DNA from: Fictibacillus sp. FJAT-27399
GTDB taxonomy: Bacteria > Bacillota > Bacilli > Bacillales > Fictibacillaceae
Reading direction: 5' to 3'
Length of the DNA stretch: 64,000 nt
Assembly (NCBI RefSeq): GCF_001510655.1
Contig: NZ_LMVC01000002.1
Location: 455,700 to 519,699, forward strand
Both the position numbers and the translations under genes were made by a program. Shown one piece after another: positions 16,546 to 25,522 of the stretch (within the stretch, counting starts at the first letter, position 1; each line of letters opens with the position of its first letter). Below the pieces are notes generated by a model. The model saw nothing but the letters and a program-made list of their open reading frames with translations. It searched no databases and had not been told where the DNA came from.

Positions 16546-16548
16546 ACA

Positions 16549-16680
16549 TAGAAGTAATGTCTAGCTTCAGTGCCCAGGGCTGAAAACGTGTTTCTTGTTT
16601 TCAGCATAATGATGAAATCATCCCTAGTCCTCGGAGGACGATCTAATAACTCACAATTCGTCTTAGGTCGCTTACTCTTT
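16549..16680 (+). repeat. GTCTAGCT-CAGCGC repeat family, copy A
   Basis: Starts CATAGAAGTAATGTCTAGCT, as does copy E at 62450 with two changes. Inside are small hairpins: GCTGAAAAC / GTTTTCAGC and GTCCTCGGAGGAC. Shared by five sites in the window. Non-coding. Confidence 0.7.
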
Positions 16681-16681
16681 T

Positions 16682-17167
16682 CTATATATGCTTGTTCAGT
16701 TCATCAACAAACCGTTCGAGCCATACTTTGTCGATCTCATCAAACCTGTTTTTTTCAGGGCTGTCAATATCAAGCACGCCAAACAGCTGGCCATTTTTTA
16801 CAATGGGCACAACAATCTCAGATCGGGATGCAGCATCGCATGCGATATGCCCGGGAAACTGGTGAACGTCTTCCACAACCAGTGATTGCTGGTCTTTTGC
16901 AGCCGTACCGCAGACACCTTTTCCCAAAGGAATTCTTACACAGGCCGGCAGTCCTTGAAACGGTCCGAGGACGAGCTGGTCTGACAGTTCTTCATATTCA
17001 TAAAATCCAACCCAATTAATAGCAGGGAGGAACTGGTTTAAAAGTGCTGAGGCGTTCGCCAGGTTAGCGGTAATGCTTGTCTCCCCTTCTAAAAGAGCAC
17101 GGAGCTGCTTGAGGAGCAGATCGTATCCCTCTTCGCGATTTTGACTGTATTTTTCGACTGTAAACAT
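16682..17167 (-). CDS. ytsP: Free methionine-R-sulfoxide reductase, GAF domain (YtsP-like)
   Basis: A 161-aa single-GAF protein of the fRMsr family, reducing free L-methionine-R-sulfoxide with thioredoxin as electron source. The three conserved cysteines are present (Cys76, Cys86, Cys110) with the 10- and 24-residue spacing of the E. coli enzyme, within PACVRIPLGKGVCGTA and GHIACDAASRSEIVVPI. Start ATG at 17167 is preferred because AAAGGGGG sits 6 bases upstream; the ATG at 17173 abuts that site. Neighbouring refZ and hisJ match B. subtilis ytsP context. Methionine repair beside a methionine lyase may be coincidence. Confidence 0.88.
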   Translation of the reverse strand: MFTVEKYSQNREEGYDLLLKQLRALLEGETSITANLANASALLNQFLPAINWVGFYEYEELSDQLVLGPFQGLPACVRIPLGKGVCGTAAKDQQSLVVEDVHQFPGHIACDAASRSEIVVPIVKNGQLFGVLDIDSPEKNRFDEIDKVWLERFVDELNKHI

Positions 17168-17320
17168 GAACATCCCCCTTTTTATGCTAGCCGTCTTTCC
17201 CTATCTTATCAAAAATTGTAGAAGATTACATCCGAACAGGTGTATTTGTCGAGCGATTATTAAAGGGAATATCAGGTTTTCCAACGAAAAATAAGTAATA
17301 AGAAGGGTGGTGGATACTAA

Positions 17321-18004
17321 ATGTCAAAAGATCAGATGGCTACCAAAATTAAAATTGCCGAAGCTGCGATTGAATTGTTTACAAACCAGGGGTATCAGGG
17401 CACCTCGGTCAGGCAGATTGCCAAGAGGGCCGGTGTTAACCTTGCTCTCGTTTCCTATCATTTTGGCGGGAAGCAAGGCTTGCTTGAAGAGCTGATTTCA
17501 TCATTTTATGAAGGGTATATTCGCAAGATTGAAGTGGTGTACCATACATCGATGGACTATACAGTTAAAGATCAGCTTTTGACCATGATTGAAAGTGTCC
17601 TGCATTACCAGCTGAAGCAGCCTGATCTGTCACGTTTTGTCCATCGGGAAATGACGCTTGATTCTACATTAGTAAGGGAAGTGATGACCACTTACCTCTC
17701 TAAAGAAAAATATTTTTATGACACCCTATTTGAAAAAGGCATGAAACAAAGGGAGTTTCATAAACAGCCTGTCATGCTCCTGACCATGCAGCTGAGAAAT
17801 CTGCTCATCATGCCTTTCCTTCATCCGTTATATATATCTGAAGTCTTCTATACGGCTCCACATGATCCCTTATTCGTTACGTCTTATGTGAGTTTCATCA
17901 ATAAATGGCTGGAGCAGTCGGTTTGTATCCCGCCTAAAAAGAATCCGCTTCTGTCTGCTGTGCAGAATCCGCTATTTTCTTTGCAGGGAAAATGGAACGG
18001 ATAA
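17321..18004 (+). CDS. refZ: TetR-family regulator RefZ (YttP)
   Basis: DNA-binding protein of 227 aa with an N-terminal TetR helix-turn-helix (KIAEAAIELFTNQGYQGTSVRQIAKRAGV in pieces, residues about 7-50) and a helical dimerisation domain. In B. subtilis RefZ binds palindromes near the origin, helps position the polar septum at sporulation and inhibits FtsZ. It sits beside hisJ and ezrA, as in B. subtilis, and EzrA is itself an FtsZ-ring regulator. ATG with AAGGGTGGTGG upstream. The 3' end overlaps the convergent hisJ by 33 bases. Confidence 0.85.
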   Translation: MSKDQMATKIKIAEAAIELFTNQGYQGTSVRQIAKRAGVNLALVSYHFGGKQGLLEELISSFYEGYIRKIEVVYHTSMDYTVKDQLLTMIESVLHYQLKQPDLSRFVHREMTLDSTLVREVMTTYLSKEKYFYDTLFEKGMKQREFHKQPVMLLTMQLRNLLIMPFLHPLYISEVFYTAPHDPLFVTSYVSFINKWLEQSVCIPPKKNPLLSAVQNPLFSLQGKWNG

Positions 18005-18808
18005 AAGATCTTGGTGGATGAGTATATCATAGCCTTGTCCCAATCCCTTTGCACTATGGGCATCTGAACCATAGACAAAAGGGATTTTCTGTTTTATGGC
18101 CTCCTCAATCACCCAATGGGGAGGATAGGACTCTCCACACAATGGCTTGAATAATCCCGCTCCATTGTAGTCAAGTTCATAGCCGTGCAGCTTAATCAGT
18201 TCCAAAATCGTTCGGATTTCTTCCTGATAAGATTGATCCGTTGGATACTGCTTCTTAAATTTCTGGGCAAGGGTCATATGGCCGATCCGTTTTGGCTTGT
18301 AATTTCCCAAGTCTGATGTGATGGACTTTGATAGTGTCTTATAATAGGCACTGTATACCTTGTCTGTGCTGCCGAATGAACGAACCATTTCACCGAACAT
18401 GTCCTCGCTGTAATCAATGCAGAAATAGGAGCTTTCCTGCTTAATGAAATGGACGGAAAGAATGGCATCATCAAGCCGGGGACCGACTTCATTTAAAAAA
18501 TCTTTTGTTTCCTTTTCAAATCCATCAATAAAGTCTACCTCTAATCCGATATTTATGGAGATCGTCTTGCTGTAATATTGTTTTGCAGCTCCCAGTTCGT
18601 CCAAGTAGGAAGATAGCCTGCTTAATTCCATGCCTGAATCTTTTTCTGGTACCGGATCAATGAACCCTGAAGGCAAGGGGGCGTGTTCGGTAAAGGTCAT
18701 TCCGGATAATCCTGATTCAATTGCCCGTTCAATATATAGAGAAATCGGGTCGGCGGTGCCATGCGGACAATACGGGGTATGGACATGGCCATCATAAAAA
18801 GTAGACAT
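17972..18808 (-). CDS. hisJ: Histidinol-phosphatase, PHP family
   Basis: Dephosphorylates L-histidinol phosphate, the next-to-last stage of histidine synthesis. The 278-aa PHP-domain protein shows the metal-binding DGHVHTPYCPHG at the start, MTFTEHAP, GLEVDFIDG, SVHFI and the terminal YGSDAHS. ATG follows AGGAGGTTAACG. As in B. subtilis it is separate from the main his operon, between refZ and ezrA. Its stop falls within refZ on the other strand, so the two mRNAs are complementary over at least 33 bases. Confidence 0.93.
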   Translation of the reverse strand: MSTFYDGHVHTPYCPHGTADPISLYIERAIESGLSGMTFTEHAPLPSGFIDPVPEKDSGMELSRLSSYLDELGAAKQYYSKTISINIGLEVDFIDGFEKETKDFLNEVGPRLDDAILSVHFIKQESSYFCIDYSEDMFGEMVRSFGSTDKVYSAYYKTLSKSITSDLGNYKPKRIGHMTLAQKFKKQYPTDQSYQEEIRTILELIKLHGYELDYNGAGLFKPLCGESYPPHWVIEEAIKQKIPFVYGSDAHSAKGLGQGYDILIHQDLLSVPFSLQRK

Positions 18809-19081
18809 CGTTAACCTCCTGAGTTTTGTTAAAGGATAAGAAAGCTTTGATATTTATGGAAAAAAATTATGGTTTTTTTCATTTTTTTTTAGTCAAAATT
18901 CAGTTTTACATGTTATCATAAGAACATTGAGTTAGCTTTGGACAAGTGAAAAGCACTGTAAAACACTGGCATTCAATAAAAAAATTGCACTCATTAATTA
19001 TTACAATTAAAATTAAACAATTGTAACATCATTATTACATAGATTTTGCAGTTTTGCAGAAAGGAAGAAAGGGTGCTTCCT

Positions 19082-20773
19082 ATGACATACATAATTGCCG
19101 CAGTAGTTGTTTTAATAGCTGTCGTTGTTTTTGGCTCCTTTTCACGCAAACGGATTTATAAGCAGATTGACCGTCTGGAATCCTGGAAAATGGATATCAT
19201 GAACCGTCCGCTAACAGAAGAGATTTCAAAGGTCAAAGGGCTTACAATGGTTGGTGAAACAGAAGAGAAATTTGAGTCATGGCGCAGCGACTGGGATGAG
19301 ATGGTCACAGTTGAACTTCCAAATATGGAAGAGGCTCTGTTTGATGCCGAGGAAAGTGCGGACAAATACCGGTTTGGAAAGGCAAAAGGGATTCTGCATC
19401 ATATTGAATCCCGGATGCAAGCCATGGAAGAGCGGATCAAAGCAATATCAGCTGAGATTGACGAACTGATCACAAGCGAAGAATTAAACAGGGAAGACAT
19501 TATTGAGGCCAAGGAACAATTCAGTGAGGCTAAGAAGTACTTTCTGACACATTCCCGGTCTTTGGGGAAAACAGCCGTTCTGTTTGAAGAGGAGTTTACA
19601 GAAGTCAATGCAAAATTTGTTCAGTTTGATGAATTGACCTCACAGGGCAACCACCTCGAAGCCCGAAAAATTCTCGTTGAAAGTATTGAAAAATTAAAAG
19701 AAGCCAGATCGAAAATGGAATCAGTTCCTGAACTGCTAGTCATGCTTTTATCTGATTTGCCTTCAAGCCTTAAGGATCTTCAGGATGGATTCTTTGATAT
19801 GGAACAGCAAGGCTATGTTCTCAATCACATTGGGATCGATAAAGAAATTACAGCGATGAATGAGACGATCACCAAATTGCTCGAGAAGGTATACGCACTG
19901 GAAATCGATGAAACGCAAAAAGGCATTGAACAATTAAACGCCGAAATCGATCAATTGTACGATCTTCTTGAAAATGAAGTGGTCTCAAAGCAGTTTGTGA
20001 TTAAAGAGAAGGAAGTCATCCTTCAATCACTTTCTGATCTTCAGCTGGATATGGAAAAGATCCGTGCTGAAGCTGATATGGTAGCGCTCAGCTACCAGCT
20101 TGATCACTCCGATGTAGAAGTTCATAAGCGATTAGAAAAATTGTTCACTAAGCTCCAAACCAGGTTCTCCATCATTGAACAGTCTATCGAAGAAAAGAAG
20201 GACTCGTATTCGGTCATCCGTGAAATGATGGAAGAGATGGCGGTTCAGCTGGAAGATGTGAAAAAATCAAACCATGAGTATCAAGAAAAACTGATCAGCC
20301 TGAGAAAAGATGAGCTACAGACAAAAGAAAGGCTGAAAGAACTCCGCAGGAAGCTGCTTGAGGCAAGAAGAATGGTACAAAAAAGCAACCTGCCAGGACT
20401 TCCTGATCACTATCTGGTCACGATTGAAAAAGCTGAAAGCTATATTATAGAAGTTTCTAAACGGCTTGATGATAAGCCTTTGGAAATTGCAGATGTAACA
20501 GAAGTTCTCGAAAAAGCACTGGAAGCCGTTGAAGAGGGCTACAGGGAAACTGCTGAGATTATCGAAACAGCGCTGCTGGCAGAAAAGCTTATCCAATATG
20601 GAAACCGGTACAGAAGCTCTTATTCATCTGTTTCAGTACGGCTCATCGAAGCGGAAATTGCTTTCCGTAATTACCAATATGAAGAAGCACTTACCATTGC
20701 AGGAACTGCCATCGAAAGCGTACAGCCGGGAATCCTAAAAGAAATGGAAATCAATTTAAAGCAAAAGATTTGA
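19082..20773 (+). CDS. ezrA: Septation ring formation regulator EzrA
   Basis: Membrane-anchored cell-division protein that restrains FtsZ assembly away from midcell and links FtsZ to PBP1 cycling. The 564-aa protein has one N-terminal helix (residues about 3-21) followed by RKRIYKQIDRLESWK, a hallmark of EzrA. The rest is long spectrin-like coiled coil rich in Glu and Lys, near the family's usual 560-570 aa. ATG at 19082 follows AAAGGGTG; a GTG three codons earlier is possible. A QNR-like patch near the C-terminus is less clear: RNYQYEEALTIAG is visible. Confidence 0.95.
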   Translation: MTYIIAAVVVLIAVVVFGSFSRKRIYKQIDRLESWKMDIMNRPLTEEISKVKGLTMVGETEEKFESWRSDWDEMVTVELPNMEEALFDAEESADKYRFGKAKGILHHIESRMQAMEERIKAISAEIDELITSEELNREDIIEAKEQFSEAKKYFLTHSRSLGKTAVLFEEEFTEVNAKFVQFDELTSQGNHLEARKILVESIEKLKEARSKMESVPELLVMLLSDLPSSLKDLQDGFFDMEQQGYVLNHIGIDKEITAMNETITKLLEKVYALEIDETQKGIEQLNAEIDQLYDLLENEVVSKQFVIKEKEVILQSLSDLQLDMEKIRAEADMVALSYQLDHSDVEVHKRLEKLFTKLQTRFSIIEQSIEEKKDSYSVIREMMEEMAVQLEDVKKSNHEYQEKLISLRKDELQTKERLKELRRKLLEARRMVQKSNLPGLPDHYLVTIEKAESYIIEVSKRLDDKPLEIADVTEVLEKALEAVEEGYRETAEIIETALLAEKLIQYGNRYRSSYSSVSVRLIEAEIAFRNYQYEEALTIAGTAIESVQPGILKEMEINLKQKI

Positions 20774-20777
20774 TGTG

Positions 20778-20808
20778 AAAGCTGGGACCTCAAAGTTCCA
20801 GCTTTTTC
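20778..20808 (+). terminator. Intrinsic terminator of ezrA
   Basis: Stem AAAGCTGGGAC / GTTCCAGCTTT with one wobble pair and a T-run directly after ezrA. The remaining 220 bases up to the next gene hold no gene I can support. Confidence 0.8.
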
Positions 20809-21032
20809 TGTGCGTAATAGTATGAGTACAGCAGCTTGAGGAAATCGGATTCTGAAAATCAAAATATCTTTTTGATTTCATTGATGCCATCCATTAATTT
20901 AGAGGGATTTATGGAAGGATAAAGAGAGATATGCAAAACAGTTTTCTGTTTAAAATACAATTTTTTCTTTTATTCGGTTGTGGTATTATAGATTGATGTG
21001 TAGAATAAGTGAGCTAGGCGGAGGAGTCAACC

Positions 21033-22172
21033 ATGATTTATTTTGACAATAGTGCAACAACGAAACCATATAAAGAAGTACTGGATGCATTTGTTACTGT
21101 TTCTCAGAATTATTTCGCCAATCCATCCTCCATTCATTCCAAGGGCGGAGAAACAGAACGGCTTATATACCAGGCTCGAAAAACTGTAGCAGGACTGCTG
21201 AAAGTAAAACCAGCCGAAATTATATTTACTTCCGGAGGAACGGAAGGCAATAATACAGCCATTAAAGGAATTGCATTAAAGCATCAGGAGCGCGGCAAAC
21301 ATTTGATCACAAGTGAGGTAGAACATGCTTCCTCTTACGAAACATTTCATTATCTGGAGTCGCTTGGCTTTGAAGTGACGTATCTGCCGGTAAACTCTTC
21401 TGGAGAAATTTCCTTGGAAGAACTGGAGAAGAGCATCAGAAAAGATACAATTCTAGTCTCACTGATCCATGTAAATAATGAAGTCGGCACGATACAGCCA
21501 ATCGTGGATGCAGGGAAAATCCTGAAGAATTTTCCTAAGGTATTTTTTCATGTCGACCATGTTCAGGGAATTGGAAAAATACCATTGCCATTTAAGGAAG
21601 CAGCAATCGATCTTTGCACGATGTCTGGGCATAAATTCCACGGTTTAAAAGGAACGGGTATCCTTTACAAAAGAGAAGGTGTTACCCTTTCACCCCTTCT
21701 GACTGGTGGAGTGCAAGAAGCCAGCGTGCGTGCGGGAACTGAAAATGTCGCGGGTATTGTTTCCATCGCGAAAGCGCTGCGCATGACGTTTGATCGTATG
21801 GAATACGGAATACGGTCTATGGAGACGGTTAAACAAAGAATGATGGATGAACTGTCTGTTATGGAAGGTATAACGATCAATACACCATCAAAATCTGCTC
21901 CCCATATCATCAATTTTTCGATTCATGGAGTAAAGCCAGAGGTAATGATCCATACCCTTGATCAAAAGGAAATTTATGTTTCCACCCGTTCTGCTTGTTC
22001 ATCTAAACAGGCAGGAGCGAGCCGGATTCTGCTCGCAATGGGGCTTGGGGAGAAGAAGGCAGGTACAGCTATACGGATGAGCCTGTCGTTCGATAATACG
22101 TTAGACGAAGCAGAAGTTGTGCTTAAAGAATTAAAAAACGCAGTGGTTCAGCTGCAAACAGTAATGGGGTAA
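21033..22172 (+). CDS. nifZ: Cysteine desulfurase paired with ThiI (NifZ-type)
   Basis: PLP enzyme of 379 aa that takes sulfur from cysteine as an enzyme persulfide. In B. subtilis the copy next to thiI (NifZ) supplies sulfur for tRNA 4-thiouridine. Lys201 in [10 protein letters not shown] is the Schiff-base lysine, and Cys322 in [10 protein letters not shown] is the persulfide cysteine. The TSGGTEGNN and HVDHVQGIG stretches are typical of the NifS/IscS fold. ATG with GGCGGAGGAG upstream. Only 5 bases separate it from thiI, so the two form an operon. The transporter gene found between ezrA and nifZ in B. subtilis (braB) is absent. Confidence 0.93.
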   Translation: MIYFDNSATTKPYKEVLDAFVTVSQNYFANPSSIHSKGGETERLIYQARKTVAGLLKVKPAEIIFTSGGTEGNNTAIKGIALKHQERGKHLITSEVEHASSYETFHYLESLGFEVTYLPVNSSGEISLEELEKSIRKDTILVSLIHVNNEVGTIQPIVDAGKILKNFPKVFFHVDHVQGIGKIPLPFKEAAIDLCTMSGHKFHGLKGTGILYKREGVTLSPLLTGGVQEASVRAGTENVAGIVSIAKALRMTFDRMEYGIRSMETVKQRMMDELSVMEGITINTPSKSAPHIINFSIHGVKPEVMIHTLDQKEIYVSTRSACSSKQAGASRILLAMGLGEKKAGTAIRMSLSFDNTLDEAEVVLKELKNAVVQLQTVMG

Positions 22173-22177
22173 ATAGA

Positions 22178-23383
22178 ATGCAATATAATCACATTGTTAT
22201 CCGTTTTGGTGAGTTATCATTAAAAGGGAAAAACCGAAGACATTTTGAGAGCCAGCTGAGGGAAACGGTACGCAGAAAGTTATCTGTATTTCCAAATGCA
22301 GTGGTTCTAAAATCATATGACCGGATTCTTGTAGAGATCAATGGAGAAGATCACGAGAAGATGATCGCTAAATTGCAGGAGGTTTTTGGGATTCATGCCA
22401 TCAGCCTGGCGATCAGAACGGAAAGTGAAATTGAAGCAATCAAGGAAGCTGCATTAGCCGCTTTCCTTGAAAACGGGGCTGCTCCAAAGACATTTAAGGT
22501 GTCTGCACGCAGAAGTGATAAGCATTTCCCGGTCGGTTCGATGGAGCTCAACCGTCAAGTCGGCGGTTATATTTTAATCCACACAGAAAATGTTTCTGTC
22601 AATGTCCATCATCCTGATGTTGAAGTTAAAGTAGAAGTTAAAGATAACGGTACGTTCATCAGCTGCAAAACCTATCCTGGTGCCGGAGGATTGCCAATCG
22701 GAGTTGGCGGGAAAGCGATGCTGATGCTGTCTGGTGGAATTGACAGCCCTGTTGCCGGGTATTTGACCATGAAACGCGGAGTGCGTATAGAAGCTGTCCA
22801 TTTTCACAGCCCCCCGTTCACAAGCGACCGCGCCAAACAGAAAGCAGAAGATTTGATGCAGGAATTAACACGCTTTGGCGGTAAGATGAAACTGCATGTG
22901 GTTCACTTTACAAAAATACAGCAAATCATAAAAGACAAAATTCCAGCAAGCTACAGCATGACCATTATGAGGCGCATGATGCTTCGCATTACTGAGCGGC
23001 TGGCTGAGGAACGAAATGCGATGGCGATCACAAACGGAGAAAATCTTGGACAGGTGGCTAGCCAGACGATGTACAGCATGCATACGATCAACGAAGTGAC
23101 CAACCTTCCCATCATACGGCCGGTGGTTACGATGGATAAGCTCGAGATCATTGACATTTCTCAGAAAATCGGGACTTATGATATCTCCATCCGTCCATAT
23201 GAAGACTGCTGCACTATTTTTGTTCCAGCTGCTCCTAAAACAAAGCCGAAACGCGAAAAAGCCAATCGTTTTGAGCAGAATATCGAAAACATGGAAGAGC
23301 TGATTGAAGAAGCGCTTTCCACGATCGAAACCATCTCGTTTGAAGAACAAAAAGAAGCTAAGGAATTTGAAGATTTATTTTAG
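22178..23383 (+). CDS. thiI: tRNA 4-thiouridine synthetase ThiI
   Basis: Adenylates U8 of tRNA and inserts sulfur received from the cysteine desulfurase encoded upstream. The 401 aa, the B. subtilis length, comprise an N-terminal ferredoxin-like/THUMP region (residues about 1-165) and a PP-loop ATPase with SGGIDSP at about residue 185. It ends after the AANH domain, lacking the C-terminal rhodanese domain of E. coli ThiI, as other Bacillus ThiI do. The ribosome site is weak (ATGGGG), so it probably relies on coupling to nifZ. Confidence 0.96.
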   Translation: MQYNHIVIRFGELSLKGKNRRHFESQLRETVRRKLSVFPNAVVLKSYDRILVEINGEDHEKMIAKLQEVFGIHAISLAIRTESEIEAIKEAALAAFLENGAAPKTFKVSARRSDKHFPVGSMELNRQVGGYILIHTENVSVNVHHPDVEVKVEVKDNGTFISCKTYPGAGGLPIGVGGKAMLMLSGGIDSPVAGYLTMKRGVRIEAVHFHSPPFTSDRAKQKAEDLMQELTRFGGKMKLHVVHFTKIQQIIKDKIPASYSMTIMRRMMLRITERLAEERNAMAITNGENLGQVASQTMYSMHTINEVTNLPIIRPVVTMDKLEIIDISQKIGTYDISIRPYEDCCTIFVPAAPKTKPKREKANRFEQNIENMEELIEEALSTIETISFEEQKEAKEFEDLF

Positions 23384-23413
23384 CCTGCAGAATCTCTCTG
23401 CAGGTTTTTTTTT
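23384..23413 (+). terminator. Intrinsic terminator of nifZ-thiI
   Basis: Stem CCTGCAG / CTGCAGG with a 7-base loop and a run of nine T. Confidence 0.88.
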
Positions 23414-23489
23414 GGTACTTCATTTAATATTTACCACGGTTGCAATCCTTGTTTCCTTCACAATCTATAGGTACAGGAGGTGAAACAAC

Positions 23490-23693
23490 ATGGCAAACAA
23501 CAACTCAAACCAACTTCTTGTACCTGGTGTACAACAGGCGATTGATCAAATGAAATTCGAAATCGCTTCTGAATTAGGTGTAAACCTTAGTGCTGACAAC
23601 TCTTCCCGTTCTAACGGTTCTGTAGGAGGAGAGATCACAAAACGCTTAGTGGCAATGTCTCAGCAGCAATTTAGCGGATCTCAACAAAAATAA
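23490..23693 (+). CDS. sspA: Alpha/beta-type small acid-soluble spore protein
   Basis: A 67-aa protein that coats and protects spore DNA and is degraded at germination. The GPR protease site is visible as [10 protein letters not shown], and the second DNA-binding signature as [15 protein letters not shown]. Asn- and Gln-rich, with no cysteine, as the family requires. The ribosome site AGGAGGTGA is among the strongest in the window. It lies between thiI and mbcS, as sspA does in B. subtilis; I could not fix a sigma-G promoter with confidence. It marks the organism as a spore former. Confidence 0.96.
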   Translation: MANNNSNQLLVPGVQQAIDQMKFEIASELGVNLSADNSSRSNGSVGGEITKRLVAMSQQQFSGSQQK

Positions 23694-23716
23694 CCAATTG
23701 AATACAAGATGGCTTA

Positions 23717-23746
23717 GGAGCGGGCTGCTGCCCGCTCCATTTATGT
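23717..23746 (+). terminator. Intrinsic terminator of sspA
   Basis: Perfect stem GGAGCGGGC / GCCCGCTCC with loop TGCT, then a T-rich stretch. Confidence 0.8.
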
Positions 23747-23844
23747 TTCTGCATACTCCTGCAGTAAATGTTAAAAATATTCCAAAAATATTGTATACTA
23801 AAGAAGAAGAACACGGTTTGCATACATAGAGGAGGATTACGGAA

Positions 23845-25431
23845 ATGGAGAATCTTTTAGATTTACAAGCACCGCCTGTCTATAATGTAACAGAGGAAAT
23901 GGAGAAATTCGCACAGGATGCTTCACGCAAAGCACTGATCTGGAAAGACGATAAAGGAACCATCAAAGAATTGACCTATAAAGCTCTCTTTGAAGCATGC
24001 AACAAAACGGCAAATGCACTTAAAAAGCTCGGTTTGTCTAAAGGTGACAGAACTCTTGTTGTGATGCCGAGAAAGATTGAAACGTATGTTGTATATCTGG
24101 CATGCCTGAAAGCTGGTATTGTTGTCATTCCTTCTTCAGAAATGCTTCGGCCAAAGGATTTAAGCTACCGCATCAGCCATAGTGAAGCAAAGGCTGTCAT
24201 CTCGGACCTTGCTTTCCTTTCCAGTATCGACGCCATCGAAGATGAATTGCCTTCTCTTCAACACAAATTGTCTGTGGGCGGACATGCGAACGGCTGGGCC
24301 TCACTTGATGATTTATCACAGAATGAAAACGGTTTCTATGAAGGGGAGAAAACCGAAAAAGATGATATGGCCTTTTTATCCTATACATCCGGAACGACAG
24401 GCCAGCCAAAAGGTGCTGTACATACACATGGTTGGGCTTTTGCTCATTTAAGGACAGCCGCAAAAGGATGGCTTGGCATCAAAGAAGGAGATAAAGTGTG
24501 GGCGACAGCCGGGCCAGGCTGGCAGAAGTGGATTTGGAGCCCCTTTGTGTCTGTGTTGGGCTGCGGAGCGACAGGGTTTGTATATAATGGGAAGTTTGAT
24601 CCTTCAACGTATCTCAGCTTATTGCAGGAACAAGAAATTTCTGTTCTCTGCTGTACACCGACAGAATACCGACTGATGGCGAAAGCCGATGGCCTCGAAC
24701 AGTACTCGCTGCCGTATCTCCGCAGTGCAGTTTCTGCAGGAGAGCCATTGAACCGAGAAGTGATTGACACGTTTGTCCGCTGTTTCAATGTCACTGTACG
24801 AGATGGATACGGTCAAACGGAGAATACACTTCTTGTCGGCATGATGGACGGAATGGAGCTCCGCCCAGGTTCTATGGGGAAACCGACGCCTGGGAATCGG
24901 GTGGACATCATTAATGAGGATGGGGTGCCTGCCGGAATTAACGAAGTAGGAGATATCGCGGTGCATCAAAGTTCACCGGCTCTTTTTAAAACCTATTATA
25001 AAGATCCGGAAAGAACGAAAAGGGCGTTCCGCGGTGAATATTACTTAACGGGAGACAAGGCGAAGAAAGACGCTGACGGATATTTCTGGTTTGAAGGAAG
25101 GGGTGATGATATTATCATCAGTTCAGGTTATACGATTGGGCCGTTTGAGGTAGAAGATGCTCTTGTTAAACACCCTGCGGTTAAAGAATGTGCGGTGGTA
25201 GCCAGCCCTGATGAGATCAGAGGCCATATTGTGAAAGCCTATGTGGTGCTGAAAGATGAGAAACCACAAAATCAGGAGACTTTAATAAAGGATTTGCAGG
25301 AGCATGTGAAGTCATTAACAGCTCCATATAAATATCCGCGCAGCATTGAATTTGTTTCAGATTTGCCAAAAACGACGTCTGGAAAAATACGGCGAATCGA
25401 ACTGCGGCAAAAAGAAGTAAAAGGCAGCTGA
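23845..25431 (+). CDS. mbcS: Acyl-CoA synthetase (MbcS/YtcI-like)
   Basis: AMP-forming acyl-CoA ligase of 528 aa. The B. subtilis homologue in this position (529 aa) activates branched short-chain acids such as methylbutyrate and isobutyrate, feeding branched-chain fatty-acid synthesis. Motifs include LSYTSGTTGQPKGAVHTHG, RDGYGQTENT, GRGDDIIISSGYTIGPFEVE and PKTTSGKIRRIELR. It resembles acsA in the same window, with a divergent N-terminus, so substrate assignment rests on synteny. ATG with AGAGGAGG upstream and its own terminator. Confidence 0.85.
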   Translation: MENLLDLQAPPVYNVTEEMEKFAQDASRKALIWKDDKGTIKELTYKALFEACNKTANALKKLGLSKGDRTLVVMPRKIETYVVYLACLKAGIVVIPSSEMLRPKDLSYRISHSEAKAVISDLAFLSSIDAIEDELPSLQHKLSVGGHANGWASLDDLSQNENGFYEGEKTEKDDMAFLSYTSGTTGQPKGAVHTHGWAFAHLRTAAKGWLGIKEGDKVWATAGPGWQKWIWSPFVSVLGCGATGFVYNGKFDPSTYLSLLQEQEISVLCCTPTEYRLMAKADGLEQYSLPYLRSAVSAGEPLNREVIDTFVRCFNVTVRDGYGQTENTLLVGMMDGMELRPGSMGKPTPGNRVDIINEDGVPAGINEVGDIAVHQSSPALFKTYYKDPERTKRAFRGEYYLTGDKAKKDADGYFWFEGRGDDIIISSGYTIGPFEVEDALVKHPAVKECAVVASPDEIRGHIVKAYVVLKDEKPQNQETLIKDLQEHVKSLTAPYKYPRSIEFVSDLPKTTSGKIRRIELRQKEVKGS

Positions 25432-25438
25432 AAATGAA

Positions 25439-25463
25439 GGCAGGCAAAAGGCCTGCCCTTTTA
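25439..25463 (+). terminator. Intrinsic terminator of mbcS
   Basis: Stem GGCAGGC / GCCTGCC followed by a short T-run. Confidence 0.75.
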
Positions 25464-25522
25464 TGTGCGGAAAAATACCGCGGCGTGCAATAAGGGAAAG
25501 CTTAGACATAAAGAGGTGTGGC

